Below, piece by piece: positions 18,348-28,276 of a stretch of DNA of 64,000 nt; position 1 is the first letter of the stretch, and each line of letters begins with the position of its first letter. The notes under the pieces were generated by a model. It was not told the origin of the DNA, searched no databases, and saw only the letters and a list, made by a program, of their open reading frames with translations. This stretch comes from Bacillus ndiopicus. Its GTDB lineage: Bacteria > Bacillota > Bacilli > Bacillales_A > Planococcaceae. Made by a program: the position numbers and the translations under genes. The stretch lies in NCBI RefSeq assembly GCF_000612805.1, contig NZ_HG964407.1, positions 186,001 to 250,000 of the forward strand. Direction: 5' to 3'.

Positions 18348-18494
18348 TTATTTCAAACGAATTTTTTCGTTCTTTTCAATTTGAACAACATGTCCGTCTT
18401 GAATAATGAGTGTAATCGTTCCAAATTTAATTGTTTCTAGCATTTCTTTAATGCTCTCGCACGTAACCTCGCTATTGCTCTTTTGCTTTGACAT
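18348..18494 (-). CDS. yezD: YezD family small protein
   Basis: A 48-residue gene between sirB and cysJ. The product reads MSKQKSNSEV at the start and ends KNEKIRLK; its centre, GTITLIIQDGHVVQIEKNEK, is the YezD (DUF2292) signature of a short beta hairpin. A GAGGGGGACATCT site lies before the start. YezD proteins of unknown function occur in sulfur-assimilation operons of Bacillus, which matches the position here. The spacing (14 bp after sirB, 28 bp before cysJ) supports cotranscription. No catalytic residues are evident; a small regulatory or binding role is possible. Confidence 0.88.
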   Translation of the reverse strand: MSKQKSNSEVTCESIKEMLETIKFGTITLIIQDGHVVQIEKNEKIRLK

Positions 18495-18508
18495 AGATGT
18501 CCCCCTCC

Positions 18509-19243
18509 TCACTTATTCAATAGCTCCTGTACTCGTTCTAAAAGCACTTGCTGAACATTTTCGCCATAGCCTAAGCTGGCACATAAAATAAACCGTGAAC
18601 TATCGAATTGCAGCTCCTTTATACTTTTTTCAATCCCTCTACTTAACAAACCCGAAAACAATAAATAAGGAACAATAAATAATTGCTTAACATTCCTTTT
18701 TTTAATCATTTCCAATGCATCATGAAAAGCTGGACCTGCTCCATATAAAAAACATGCGCTTACGGAATGAAAGCCAAATTTCTTCTGGACATGCTCGCTT
18801 ATTTCTAGCATGTCACGCACAACCGCTGTGTCACTACTGCCACGACCAATTAATAGCACTTCCGCATCCTGTAAAATATCTATTTGCTGTTCAACAATGC
18901 GTTTATAAATCGTATCAATCAATTTGTCATGAATACCAAATGGTTGACCAAAAGTGAATTGTACATGCGGATAAATGAACCGAGCCTTTTCTATCTCTGC
19001 TGGAATATCTTCCTTTGCATGCTGAGCTGTTAACAGTAATAATGGAACAATCGCTATTTTTGTTGCTCCACGCTCTACACAATTTTTTACGCCTTGCAAA
19101 ATATCCGGCTCTACTAGCTCTAAAAATGAAATTTCCTGAATGTCTATATTAATTTCTTTTTTTATATTTTCGATAAATTGAATTGCCTCTTCGACACCTT
19201 GCTTTACTCTTGTACCGTGACCGACATATAAAATCGCCTGCAT
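18509..19243 (-). CDS. sirB: Sirohydrochlorin ferrochelatase (CbiX/SirB family)
   Basis: 244-residue cytosolic chelatase with the two-half CbiX fold. The metal-binding histidine motif ILYVGHGTRVKQG is at residues 4-16, and VPLLLLTAQHAKEDIP near residue 85 holds the second histidine. It inserts iron into sirohydrochlorin to give siroheme, the sulfite reductase cofactor. It lies between the SUMT gene and yezD with short gaps. Cobalt chelation for cobalamin is known in the family, but no cobalamin genes are nearby, so the iron role is preferred. Confidence 0.88.
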   Translation of the reverse strand: MQAILYVGHGTRVKQGVEEAIQFIENIKKEINIDIQEISFLELVEPDILQGVKNCVERGATKIAIVPLLLLTAQHAKEDIPAEIEKARFIYPHVQFTFGQPFGIHDKLIDTIYKRIVEQQIDILQDAEVLLIGRGSSDTAVVRDMLEISEHVQKKFGFHSVSACFLYGAGPAFHDALEMIKKRNVKQLFIVPYLLFSGLLSRGIEKSIKELQFDSSRFILCASLGYGENVQQVLLERVQELLNK

Positions 19244-19258
19244 TCCATCACCCGCTTT

Positions 19259-20038
19259 TTACACGACGCTCTCTTTTAATAAGTCTAGCGCCTCCTTTTT
19301 TTGTTCAAACCATTGAATTTTCTCTCTTAGCGAAACAACCTCACCAACGATAATAATGCTTGGGTTTTTCACTTGAGTTTCCTGTGCAATTTCCACAATT
19401 GTTACAAGTGTCCCAGTTACTGTCTGCTGCTCCTCGAATGTTCCCATATAAACAAGTGCCACAGGTGTTGTAGCAGAGCGTCCATATTTTAAAAGATTTT
19501 GGCATATATATGGTAAATTCCCTACCCCCATATAAATAGCTAATGTATCAACCCCATTAGCGAGACTTTCCCACTTTATTGAATCGTCCTTACCTTCTTT
19601 CATATGTCCTGTCACAATGGCAAAGCTTGAGCCGAAATCTCTGTGCGTAACGGGAATTCCTGCATAAGCAGGAGCTGCAATGCCTGCTGTAATACCAGGA
19701 ACAATTTCATATGGAATATGATTCTCTGCAAGTACCTCAGCCTCCTCAGCCCCCCGACCAAAAACAAAAGGATCTCCACCCTTTAAACGAGTTACAACCT
19801 TTCCTTGCTTTGCATACTGAACAAGAGAATGATTAATATGCTCCTGAATCATCGCGTGACGATTCGGAAGTTTGCCACAAAAAATCAATTGCGCATTTGG
19901 CTTTGCATAGCTCAGCAACTCGCGATTAATTAAGCGATCATATAAAATAACATCCGCTTCTTTAATGCAGCGAAGCCCTTTTAATGTGATAAGCTCGACA
20001 TCTCCAGGTCCAGCACCAACAATATAAACTTTCCCCAT
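19259..20038 (-). CDS. cobA: Uroporphyrinogen-III C-methyltransferase (SUMT)
   Basis: 259 residues. Family motifs are the N-terminal VGAGPGDVELITLKG, the DVILYDRLI region, and VTRLKGGDPFVFGRGAEE, then PGITAGIAAPAYAGIPVTHR, covering the S-adenosylmethionine and substrate sites. It makes precorrin-2 from uroporphyrinogen III, the first step to siroheme. It heads the leftward operon SUMT-sirB-yezD-cysJ-cysI. A precorrin-2 dehydrogenase (Met8/SirC type) is needed between this step and the chelatase but is not in the window, so it must be encoded elsewhere. Confidence 0.93.
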   Translation of the reverse strand: MGKVYIVGAGPGDVELITLKGLRCIKEADVILYDRLINRELLSYAKPNAQLIFCGKLPNRHAMIQEHINHSLVQYAKQGKVVTRLKGGDPFVFGRGAEEAEVLAENHIPYEIVPGITAGIAAPAYAGIPVTHRDFGSSFAIVTGHMKEGKDDSIKWESLANGVDTLAIYMGVGNLPYICQNLLKYGRSATTPVALVYMGTFEEQQTVTGTLVTIVEIAQETQVKNPSIIIVGEVVSLREKIQWFEQKKEALDLLKESVV

Positions 20039-20204
20039 TTATATCCCTCCATCAAATACATATAATACAAATAAATTAACTACGTTTTTAATTTATATAA
20101 TTCCAATAAACTTACTTTACTATATGGAGATTGATTGGTAAAATAACAATTAATAATCAACGCAATTAGCAATAGTAATCGCATTGGAGGAAGGGGATAA
20201 TTAA

Positions 20205-21092
20205 ATGAATATCGAAGAATTACATACTTTTATTAAATTATGTGAAATTAAAAATTTTACGAAAACCGCTGATGCTTTATGTATGTCACAGCCAACAGTG
20301 AGCTTGCATATTAAAAATTTAGAAAGAGAATTTCAAACTCAGCTTTTTCAGCGTTCTCCAAAGCTACTATGTATTACACCTACGGGAGAAATATTACTTG
20401 AACGTGCCAAACAGATGGTCCAGCTCTATGAGCAAACAAGACAAGATATTTTAGATCATCACCATGCAGTTCGAGGTCATCTAAAAATTGGTGCAAGCTT
20501 TACTATTGGAGAATACATACTTCCTCCTTTACTCGCTGAGTTAAAAGAAAAATATCCTGAGCTTTCCTTTCAAATTATTATTGGTAATACTGACGAAATT
20601 GTTCAGTATGCTAGGCTGTTTCAAGTCGACATCGGTTTAGTCGAAGGCAAAACAAATGAAAAAGAAATTATCGTAGAGCCATTTAAAGCGGATGAGCTAG
20701 TCATTGTTTCCTCTGTCAAGCATCCACTTGCAGCTAAAAAAACAGTAACAATTGCTGACCTCCAAAATGAAGATTGGATTACTCGCGAAATCGGTTCAGG
20801 AACAGGCGAATATTTAAAGCAATTTTTACAAGCAAACGAGTTAAAAGTAAAAACATTACTGTCCATCAGCAGCATCCAGGGAATAAAAGAAACAGTTATC
20901 AACAATTTAGGTCTTTCTTTATTATCAAGAAGTGTTATTGAACGTGATTTAAAAATGGGAGAGATTCATATAGTGCAGCTAGAGAGCCCTCCTTTTTGGC
21001 GAACATTGTCGTATATTTACACTCCCACAATGAAGGAAAAAAGAAATGTAAAAATATTTATTGAGGCATTGCGGGAGTTGAAAACATCGTAA
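20205..21092 (+). CDS. cysL: LysR-type regulator, CysL-like
   Basis: 295 residues with an N-terminal LysR helix-turn-helix (MNIEELHTFIKLCEIKNFTKTADALCMSQ region, residues 1-60) and a periplasmic-binding-like effector domain. It is transcribed away from the siroheme/cysJI operon, with 166 bp between the start codons. In B. subtilis CysL (YwfK) activates cysJI and is likewise encoded beside it. The AT-rich gap probably contains overlapping promoters and the CysL site. The start has a good GGAGGAAGGGG site. Direct regulation is inferred from family and position. Confidence 0.85.
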   Translation: MNIEELHTFIKLCEIKNFTKTADALCMSQPTVSLHIKNLEREFQTQLFQRSPKLLCITPTGEILLERAKQMVQLYEQTRQDILDHHHAVRGHLKIGASFTIGEYILPPLLAELKEKYPELSFQIIIGNTDEIVQYARLFQVDIGLVEGKTNEKEIIVEPFKADELVIVSSVKHPLAAKKTVTIADLQNEDWITREIGSGTGEYLKQFLQANELKVKTLLSISSIQGIKETVINNLGLSLLSRSVIERDLKMGEIHIVQLESPPFWRTLSYIYTPTMKEKRNVKIFIEALRELKTS

Positions 21093-21113
21093 ATAAGAAA
21101 TGGAGTCTATATA

Positions 21114-21935
21114 ATGGAAACAGTTATACAAATTTTAAATATTGTTAATATTGCATTCAAAGCTGGTCAGGAAATTTTAGATGTGTATAATACTGATACA
21201 GTTAATGTAGAATTTAAAAATGATGAATCTCCCTTAACAATAGCAGATAAAAAATCACATCATTTGATTTATAATCAGCTTGTAAACGACTATCCTCATA
21301 TCCCAGTAATCAGTGAGGAAGGCGTAATAATTGATTATGCACAGCGTAGCCACTGGAAAACTGCCTGGTTAGTTGATCCGCTTGATGGCACTAAAGAGTT
21401 TATTAAGCGCAATGGAGAATTCACAGTAAATATTGGACTTATTGAAAATGGTACGCCTGTGCTTGGCGTAATTTATTGTCCTGTACTAGATAGCATATAT
21501 TTTGCTTCTAGTGAAATTGGTTCATATAAATTAACTGACTGTACAGAAAATCTTAAAGAAATCGATACCGAAGAAACTTTACTCGCTCTTTCTCAAAAGT
21601 TACCCATTGATACAAATAGAGAATCCTTTGCCATTGCAGTAAGCCGGTCACATTTTTCTAGCGATACCGAGGCCTATATCCAAGCAAAGCGAGAACAGCA
21701 TCAACATGTAGAGCTTGTGACATCTGGTAGCTCCATTAAAATGTGCCTTGTCGCAGAAGGTAAAGTAGATGTGTACCCCCGACTTAGTTATTCAATGGAA
21801 TGGGATACGGCTGCCGGTGAAGCAATTGTTAAATATAGTGGCGGTCACGTATTTAATTTCACGACAAAAGAGCCTTTACAATACAATAAACCACAGTTAA
21901 AAAATCCATTTCATATTGTGACAAGAAGCAAGTAG
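21114..21935 (+). CDS. cysQ: 3'(2'),5'-bisphosphate nucleotidase
   Basis: 273-residue member of the inositol monophosphatase superfamily. The metal motifs are ISEEG (near residue 66), VDPLDGTKEFIKRNGEF (near 88) and the C-terminal WDTAAGEAIV. CysQ hydrolyses the 3'-phosphate of PAP and PAPS, removing the by-product of PAPS-dependent sulfate reduction. It lies 21 bp after cysL on the same strand and faces the cysN-cysC gene, between the two halves of the sulfur locus. Confidence 0.88.
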   Translation: METVIQILNIVNIAFKAGQEILDVYNTDTVNVEFKNDESPLTIADKKSHHLIYNQLVNDYPHIPVISEEGVIIDYAQRSHWKTAWLVDPLDGTKEFIKRNGEFTVNIGLIENGTPVLGVIYCPVLDSIYFASSEIGSYKLTDCTENLKEIDTEETLLALSQKLPIDTNRESFAIAVSRSHFSSDTEAYIQAKREQHQHVELVTSGSSIKMCLVAEGKVDVYPRLSYSMEWDTAAGEAIVKYSGGHVFNFTTKEPLQYNKPQLKNPFHIVTRSK

Positions 21936-21946
21936 TCTCTACTATT

Positions 21947-21980
21947 AAAACGTAAGAAATCAATTGATTTCTTACGTTTT
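21947..21980. terminator. Perfect palindromic bidirectional terminator
   Basis: A 34-base perfect palindrome with 17-base arms (AAAACGTAAGAAATCAA and its complement), ending in a T run on both strands. It lies between the convergent cysQ and cysN-cysC genes. Confidence 0.85.
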
Positions 21981-22018
21981 AATTTTGGGGTTGCTTAGCC
22001 TTATGAGCGAATCATCAC

Positions 22019-23845
22019 TTACGCTAATGCCTTTAATACTTCTTTAACAATGTAATCAGTTGCTTCCTCTAAAGAAATATTGCTTGTATCGATTTCAATA
22101 TGAGGATTTGTTGGCTTCTCATAAGGGCTCGAAATACCTGTAAAATCAGCTATTTCCTGCGCCCGAGCTTTTTGGTAAAGGCCTTTTACATCACGTTTTT
22201 CACATACTTCGAGAGGCGTGCTAATGTATATTTCGATATAGGATTCCCCTACAATTTGCTGCGCTTTTCGACGTTCCTGCTCAAAAGGTGAAATAAACGA
22301 CGTTAATGTAATTAATCCCGCATCGTTCATCAACTTCGCCACTTCAGCAATGCGACGAATGTTTTCAATACGTCCAATCTCATCAAAGCCCAAATCTTTA
22401 TTTAATCCTAGTCGCACATTATCGCCATCAAGTAGCATCGTATGGTAGCCAAATGACAGAAGGCGCTTTTCAACCTCATTTGCAAGTGTCGATTTGCCTG
22501 ACCCCGAAAGCCCTGTGAACCATAATGTTAATGGTTTTTGCCCCTTTTGTTCAGCGCGTACTTCTCGCGTCACATCTGTTTGCTGCCAAATAACATTTTT
22601 CTCGTCTAAAACTGCCTCTTTAATAACACCACATGCCGCAGTCATATTCGTGATACGGTCAATTAAAATAAAGTTGCCTAACGCTTCATTTCTATCAAAA
22701 GAATCAAAAACAATCTTTTCAGACAATGCTATATCACAAGTTGCTAGCTCATTTTTAGTAATTTTATCCGTTACTAAATGCTGCCCTGTATTAATATCTA
22801 CCTTATGGTGAATCGCCACTATTGTGCTAGGAATAATTTTTGTCCCAACTTTAATTAAATAATTTTTCCCTACTTCAAGCTCTGTATCATCCATCCATAA
22901 AATTTGGGCAGTAAATAAATCTGCTACAGCTATATTTTGATCAGTTGTTAGCACACAGCCGCGCGAAACATCCACCTCTCTGTGTAACTGAATCGTAACG
23001 GGCTGCCCAGCACTCGCAGATTGCACTTCACGATCTGTTACTAAAATACTTTTAACCTTCGCCTTTTCATAGCTCGGTAAAGTAGTTATTTCATCACCAA
23101 CTGCAACTACGCCAGCTTCAATTTGCCCTTGAAAGCCTCGGAATGTATGGTTTGGTCTACTGACACGCTGAACTGGCATTAAAAATTCATTTTGCTTCTG
23201 TTCATGGCCAATGTCTACTACTTCTAAATACGGTAGCAACGCTAACCCGTCATACCATGGTGTATTTTCGGATTTCCTCGTAATATTATCCCCATTCGTT
23301 GCAGAAACTGGAATCGCTTGAACACTTTCAAGGCGAAACTCCTCTATCAACTGTAAGAAATCATTTTTAATTTTAGTAAACCGTACTTCATTAAAATTGA
23401 TTAAATCCATTTTATTTACAGCTAGCACCAGATTTTTTACGCCCATTAGTGCACAAATACGCGCATGACGCTTCGTTTGAGTTATAACACCCTTCGTTGC
23501 ATCTACTAGAATAATAGCGAGATCCGCAAATGAAGCACCTACTGCCATATTGCGTGTATACTCTTCATGACCCGGTGTGTCTGCGACGATAAATGAACGA
23601 TGATCCGTTGTAAAATAACGATAAGCTACATCAATTGTAATGCCTTGTTCTCTCTCAGCTAATAGTCCATCTAAAAGAAGTGAGTAATCAATTTCTCCAC
23701 CACGGCTTCCTAGCTTACTATCTAGCTCCAATGCCTTTTCTTGATCCGCAAATAATAGCTTGGCATCATACAGCATATGGCCTATTAACGTCGATTTACC
23801 ATCATCCACACTGCCACACGTAATAAATCTTAATAAACTTCTCAT
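22019..23845 (-). CDS. cysNC: Fused sulfate adenylyltransferase large subunit / adenylylsulfate kinase
   Basis: 608 residues. The N-terminal 420 residues are a CysN GTPase related to EF-Tu, with P loop GSVDDGKST at 11-19, DTPGHEEY near 92 and NKMDLI. The C-terminal 165 residues are an APS kinase with P loop GLSGSGKST near residue 448, the DGDNVR motif and SPFEQERRKA. With CysD it makes APS using ATP and GTP, and the kinase half makes PAPS. It begins directly after cysD. The CysDN type is more usual in proteobacteria; most Bacillus use a single-chain Sat. Confidence 0.95.
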   Translation of the reverse strand: MRSLLRFITCGSVDDGKSTLIGHMLYDAKLLFADQEKALELDSKLGSRGGEIDYSLLLDGLLAEREQGITIDVAYRYFTTDHRSFIVADTPGHEEYTRNMAVGASFADLAIILVDATKGVITQTKRHARICALMGVKNLVLAVNKMDLINFNEVRFTKIKNDFLQLIEEFRLESVQAIPVSATNGDNITRKSENTPWYDGLALLPYLEVVDIGHEQKQNEFLMPVQRVSRPNHTFRGFQGQIEAGVVAVGDEITTLPSYEKAKVKSILVTDREVQSASAGQPVTIQLHREVDVSRGCVLTTDQNIAVADLFTAQILWMDDTELEVGKNYLIKVGTKIIPSTIVAIHHKVDINTGQHLVTDKITKNELATCDIALSEKIVFDSFDRNEALGNFILIDRITNMTAACGVIKEAVLDEKNVIWQQTDVTREVRAEQKGQKPLTLWFTGLSGSGKSTLANEVEKRLLSFGYHTMLLDGDNVRLGLNKDLGFDEIGRIENIRRIAEVAKLMNDAGLITLTSFISPFEQERRKAQQIVGESYIEIYISTPLEVCEKRDVKGLYQKARAQEIADFTGISSPYEKPTNPHIEIDTSNISLEEATDYIVKEVLKALA

Positions 23846-24745
23846 TTAGAAATACCCCTCTCGCTTACGTCTCTCCATACTACCGACAGCTTCTTGATCA
23901 ATGACACGCGTTGTTCGCTCAGATGTTACAGCCCCTAATGTTTCTTCGATAATTTCATCTAATGTCACTGCTTTGGATTCAACACCACCTGTCAGTGGGT
24001 AGCAGCCTAATGTGCGGAAACGGACCTCTTTCATTAAAATTTCTTCGTTTGGCTCTAATCGCATGCGCTCATCATCTACCATGACATAATTGCCCTCACG
24101 ATAAACGACGGGTCTCTCTTTGGCAAAATACAGTGGTACAATATCGATATTTTCTCTGCGGATATATTGCCAAATATCCTTTTCCGTCCAATTCGAGATT
24201 GGGAAAACACGCATGCTCTCACCTTTATGAATTTTCGTGTTAAATTGCTTCCACATTTCAGGGCGCTGATTTTTAGGGTCCCATGCATGATTTTTATTGC
24301 GGAATGAAAAGATGCGCTCCTTTGCACGCGACTTTTCTTCGTCACGTCTCCCTCCACCAAAGGCAGCAGTAAATCCATATTTATTTAAACCATCTTTTAA
24401 TGCCTGTGTTTTCATGATATCCGTATAGGCTGAGCCATGATCAAATGGGTTAATATTTTGCTCAAGCCCCTCTTCATTTGAATGAACAATCATTTCAATG
24501 CCCAATTCATTTGCACGACGATCACGAAACTCAATCATTTCTTTAAACTTCCACGTCGTATCAATATGCATAAATGGGAATGGTGGTTTTTCTGGATAAA
24601 ATGCCTTCATCGCTAAATGCAGCATGACAGAGCTATCCTTCCCAATCGAATAGAGCATAACAGGGTTTTCACATTCCGCCGCTACTTCTCTAATAATATA
24701 AATCGCTTCTGCCTCAAGCTGGTCGAGGTGAGTAAGTTCTTTCAT
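23846..24745 (-). CDS. cysD: Sulfate adenylyltransferase small subunit
   Basis: 299-residue PP-loop ATP pyrophosphatase. The ATP-binding [13 protein letters not shown] motif is near residue 33, [20 protein letters not shown] near residue 129 and the basic EKSRAKER region contacts substrates. It activates sulfate to adenylylsulfate together with the CysN GTPase half encoded immediately downstream (the stop and the next start are adjacent). The start has an AAAGGAG site. Length and motifs match full-length CysD. Confidence 0.96.
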   Translation of the reverse strand: MKELTHLDQLEAEAIYIIREVAAECENPVMLYSIGKDSSVMLHLAMKAFYPEKPPFPFMHIDTTWKFKEMIEFRDRRANELGIEMIVHSNEEGLEQNINPFDHGSAYTDIMKTQALKDGLNKYGFTAAFGGGRRDEEKSRAKERIFSFRNKNHAWDPKNQRPEMWKQFNTKIHKGESMRVFPISNWTEKDIWQYIRRENIDIVPLYFAKERPVVYREGNYVMVDDERMRLEPNEEILMKEVRFRTLGCYPLTGGVESKAVTLDEIIEETLGAVTSERTTRVIDQEAVGSMERRKREGYF

Positions 24746-24779
24746 TTGCGCTTCTCCTTTTCATCAAAATAGCTAAATC

Positions 24780-25484
24780 TCACTGGCTATGAAGCCCACA
24801 CTCTGTTTTCCCCTGCCCTTGCCATCTACCTGAACGCAAATCTTCTAATGTAAATGCAGGCTTCGTGCAATGTGAGCAGCCAATGCTTGGATACCCTTGA
24901 TCGTGTAGTACGTTATAAGTAAGCTCATGCTTTGACACATAGCGCCATACATCTTTCCATGTCCAATGAATAAGTGGGCAAATTTTCACAGATTGAAATC
25001 GACTATCCTTATTGATAAACTCTACATTTTTGCGTGTTTCAGACTGCTCACGACGCAAGCCTGAAATCCACGCTTTTGCACCTGATAGCACTTCATTTAA
25101 TGGTTCCAATTTTCGAATATTACAGCATTGATTTGGATTTACTTCCCATAATTTTTCACCAAACTGCTGTGCTTGTTGCTCCAATGTCAATGCAGGTTTT
25201 TTTAGCACGATATTTAACGTTGGATATTTCTCACGCACACGCTCAATCGTTTCATATGTTTCTTTAAAATGTACATCTGTATCTAAAAAAACAATTTGTG
25301 CATCTGGCTGAACCTTTGCGATTAAATCAATTAGAACAATTCCTTCAATCCCAAAGCTACATGCATAAACAATATCTTTTCCATACTGTTGGTAGCTCCA
25401 TTTAATGACCTCTAAAGCTCCTTTATATTGCTCATCTACTTCAAACACGATATCTGGATTTTCCCACGTATTATACGTTAACAA
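24780..25484 (-). CDS. cysH: Adenylylsulfate/phosphoadenylylsulfate reductase
   Basis: 234-residue thioredoxin-dependent reductase that releases sulfite from APS or PAPS. It carries both a Cys-Cys pair (residues 120-121) and a CxxC pair (203 and 206), the ligands of a [4Fe-4S] cluster, plus the catalytic cysteine in the C-terminal ECGLH (229). These cluster cysteines are diagnostic of the APS-using class, although Bacillus CysH of this class can use both. The start is TTG at 25484 with GGGGGGAA upstream. It lies between cysA and cysD in the leftward operon. Confidence 0.94.
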   Translation of the reverse strand: MLTYNTWENPDIVFEVDEQYKGALEVIKWSYQQYGKDIVYACSFGIEGIVLIDLIAKVQPDAQIVFLDTDVHFKETYETIERVREKYPTLNIVLKKPALTLEQQAQQFGEKLWEVNPNQCCNIRKLEPLNEVLSGAKAWISGLRREQSETRKNVEFINKDSRFQSVKICPLIHWTWKDVWRYVSKHELTYNVLHDQGYPSIGCSHCTKPAFTLEDLRSGRWQGQGKTECGLHSQ

Positions 25485-25495
25485 GCTATTCCCCC

Positions 25496-26569
25496 CTAAA
25501 TAATGAAATCTTCTGGTATAAATACTTTCATTTCCTTTGGACTTACATAAACGATTTCTCCTACTTTTAAATCCAATTGCATAAACTCTTCTTTGCTTAA
25601 CTCTACTTCGACATAAGCATCAATGTCCTCACGTCTCATCTCAATATGCCAAGTTGGCCCGATCGAATGCATAAATGTAATTTTTGCTGCGATTTCATCC
25701 TTACTTTGCCTTACACGCTCAACCGTTAGATGATGTGGTCGCACATATCCTACCGCGTCTGTCTCGTCTTTATCGATATAATCTGGTGCATCGAGCTGAG
25801 CACTGCCTAGATTTAATTTCCCTTGCTGTAGTCGACCGTGAAATAAATTCACGTTTCCTAAAAAGTCATAAACAAACGGGCTAACAGGTTTATCATAAAC
25901 TTCTGAAGGAGTCCCAACCTGCTCTATCTTCCCTTTATTCATAATGACAATGCGGTCTGCAACGTCGAGTGCCTCCTCCTGATCATGCGTGACAAATACA
26001 CTCGTTATATGCATTTCATTATGCAATTTACGCAGCCAACGACGTAATTCTTTTCTAACCTTCGCATCAAGCGCTCCAAACGGCTCATCTAGCAGTAGCA
26101 TTTTCGGCTCCACAGCTAATGCTCGTGCCAGTGCTACACGCTGACGTTGCCCACCTGATAGCTGAGACGGATAACGATGTGCAAAGCCACTTAGCTTCAC
26201 TAGTTCTAGAAGCTCATGTACCTTTTTCTCGATTTCTTGCTTAGATGGTCGCAAGCTTTTCTTTCGTATATTTAAGCCAAATGCCACATTATCAAATACC
26301 GTCATATGCTTAAATAAGGCATAGTGTTGAAAAACAAAACCAACATCTCGTTGATTCACATGCACTGTGCTTAAATCTTTCCCATCAAACGAAATGCTCC
26401 CTTCTTCAACCGACTCTAACCCTGCAATCATCCGTAAAAGTGTTGTCTTACCTGAACCAGATGGACCTAAAAGTGCAACTAGTTCCCCCTTTGAAATAGT
26501 TAAATTAATATTTTTTAATGCTTGAAATGAGCCATAGTGCTTTGTTACATCACGTATTTCGATAGACAT
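25496..26569 (-). CDS. cysA: Sulfate/thiosulfate ABC transporter ATPase
   Basis: 357 residues. Walker [10 protein letters not shown] near residue 36, signature [16 protein letters not shown] near 132 and Walker [12 protein letters not shown] near 155 are followed by a C-terminal TOBE-type regulatory domain. The preferred ATG start (26569) follows AGGTG; a GTG three codons upstream overlaps that site. It drives sulfate import through the CysT/CysW channel, whose genes lie immediately upstream, and its order in sbp-cysT-cysW-cysA supports the assignment over other ABC ATPases. Confidence 0.95.
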   Translation of the reverse strand: MSIEIRDVTKHYGSFQALKNINLTISKGELVALLGPSGSGKTTLLRMIAGLESVEEGSISFDGKDLSTVHVNQRDVGFVFQHYALFKHMTVFDNVAFGLNIRKKSLRPSKQEIEKKVHELLELVKLSGFAHRYPSQLSGGQRQRVALARALAVEPKMLLLDEPFGALDAKVRKELRRWLRKLHNEMHITSVFVTHDQEEALDVADRIVIMNKGKIEQVGTPSEVYDKPVSPFVYDFLGNVNLFHGRLQQGKLNLGSAQLDAPDYIDKDETDAVGYVRPHHLTVERVRQSKDEIAAKITFMHSIGPTWHIEMRREDIDAYVEVELSKEEFMQLDLKVGEIVYVSPKEMKVFIPEDFII

Positions 26570-26570
26570 C

Positions 26571-27419
26571 CTATTCACCTACTTGTTGTTTCTCTGTCTT
26601 ATATTCAATAAATGACTTAATACTTAACGTTACCAAGGCCAATAATGACATGAGCGATGCTACAGCAAAAGCAGCGGAAAACTGATATTCGTTGTATAAA
26701 ATCTCTACATGTAGAGGCATCGTATTAGTCATCCCGCGAATTCTTCCTGAGACAACTGACACAGCACCAAACTCACCAATTGCGCGAGCACTACATAAAA
26801 TCATCCCGTATAATAGACCCCACTTTATAGTTGGTAAAGTGACAAGCATAAACATTTTCCAGCCGCTTGCCCCAAGAGAAATAGCTGCTTCTTCCTCTGC
26901 CTTTCCTTGTGTTTGCATAATCGGGATTAACTCACGCGCAATAAATGGCAGTGTAACAAACATCGTTACAATAATAATTCCTGGCACTGAAAAAATTATT
27001 TTTATACCCCAGTCCATTAATAACGAACCTAAAGCGCCTCGTGGACTAAAAAATAAGATAAAAATTAACCCAGCGATTACTGGCGATATAGCGAAGGGTA
27101 ATTCAATTAAAGATAGTAATAGCTGTTTTCCTCTAAATTGAAATTTCGTAATACACCAAGCTGCCGCTATTCCAAACACCGTATTCAATGGAACCGTTAT
27201 AATGACGACAAGTAGCGTCAGCTTAATGGCGGATAAAGCATCGCTATCTGTAATTGCCGCAAAATAAACTGCCGTTCCCTGCTCAAACGCTTTGACGAAA
27301 ATAAAGATAAGCGGTACAAGTAGAAAAAGTGTTAAGTATAGGAGCATTAAAGAAATTAAAACCCCTTTCACTGCACTTTTCTGCCCTTTTACACGTCCAG
27401 AATTGTTGCTTTTCTCCAC
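26571..27419 (-). CDS. cysW: Sulfate ABC transporter permease
   Basis: 282-residue permease with six hydrophobic segments and the EAA loop [20 protein letters not shown] near residue 175. I set the start at the GTG at 27419 because an excellent AGGAGGT site lies just ahead; a longer open frame to 27464 overlaps cysT and has no site. The CysW/ModB-like sequence [20 protein letters not shown] fits the family. It pairs with CysT in the membrane. Confidence 0.93.
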   Translation of the reverse strand: MEKSNNSGRVKGQKSAVKGVLISLMLLYLTLFLLVPLIFIFVKAFEQGTAVYFAAITDSDALSAIKLTLLVVIITVPLNTVFGIAAAWCITKFQFRGKQLLLSLIELPFAISPVIAGLIFILFFSPRGALGSLLMDWGIKIIFSVPGIIIVTMFVTLPFIARELIPIMQTQGKAEEEAAISLGASGWKMFMLVTLPTIKWGLLYGMILCSARAIGEFGAVSVVSGRIRGMTNTMPLHVEILYNEYQFSAAFAVASLMSLLALVTLSIKSFIEYKTEKQQVGE

Positions 27420-27430
27420 TTTCCTACCTC

Positions 27431-28261
27431 CTACTCCTCTTGTAATACATGCTTCTGGCTCCACTTTTGAAGGAAATTAATAAAAATTAAACAAATAAAA
27501 GAGACAACAAGCATAACAACGGCAATTGCCGTCGCACCAGCGTAATCAAACTGCTCTAGCTTCGTCATAATCATCAGTGGTGCAATTTCTGTTTTCATTG
27601 GCATATTCCCTGCAATAAACACTACAGACCCGTACTCCCCAAGCCCCCTTGCAAATGCGAGAGAAAACCCAGCTAATAAAGCTGGCAATACTTCTGGGAA
27701 AATAATTTTTCTAAAAATCTGTCCTTTCGTCGCTCCTAAGCTTGACGCAGCCTCTTCCACTTCACGTTCTAATCCTTCCAGCACTGGCTGAACCATTCGA
27801 ACGACAAACGGTAAACCGATAAACATTAATGCCAGTGTAATACCAATTGGTGTAAACGAGATTTTAATGCCTATCGCGCTAAACCATTGACCAATCCAGC
27901 CATCCTTCGCATATAAAGTAGTTAATGCAATACCTGCTACTGCTGTCGGCAAAGCGAAAGGTAAATCAATAAGTCCATCTATTAATCTTTTCCCAGGAAA
28001 GCTGTAGCGAACGAGTACCCATGCAATTAATAAGCCAAATACACCGTTAAAAAGAGCTGCTGCAAATGCTGTAATAAACGAGATTTTATATGCATGCACT
28101 ACACGCTCACTCGTCACAACCTTCCAAAAATCTACCCACCCTAGTTTAGAAGACTCAATAAATATCATTGATAACGGTATTAAGATAAATAAGCTTAAAT
28201 ACAGCGTTGTAATCCCCATCGACAAGCCAAAGCCAGGCAATACGTTCTTCTTTTTTTTCAT
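27431..28261 (-). CDS. cysT: Sulfate ABC transporter permease
   Basis: 276 residues, six membrane helices and the EAA motif LEREVEEAASSLGATKGQIF near residue 160. The segment GEYGSVVFIAGNMPMKTEIAPL is characteristic of the sulfate/molybdate permease family, CysT/CysU subgroup. The AGAGGTGG site precedes the start. It is the second gene of the importer operon after the binding-protein gene, 12 bp ahead of cysW. Confidence 0.94.
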   Translation of the reverse strand: MKKKKNVLPGFGLSMGITTLYLSLFILIPLSMIFIESSKLGWVDFWKVVTSERVVHAYKISFITAFAAALFNGVFGLLIAWVLVRYSFPGKRLIDGLIDLPFALPTAVAGIALTTLYAKDGWIGQWFSAIGIKISFTPIGITLALMFIGLPFVVRMVQPVLEGLEREVEEAASSLGATKGQIFRKIIFPEVLPALLAGFSLAFARGLGEYGSVVFIAGNMPMKTEIAPLMIMTKLEQFDYAGATAIAVVMLVVSFICLIFINFLQKWSQKHVLQEE

Positions 28262-28276
28262 TATTTATACCACCTC

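Noticed and set aside
18509-20038. Cobalamin biosynthesis locus
   Set aside because: The CbiX/SirB chelatase and SUMT genes could suggest it, but they sit in an operon with cysJ and cysI and no other cobalamin gene, so siroheme is the likely product.
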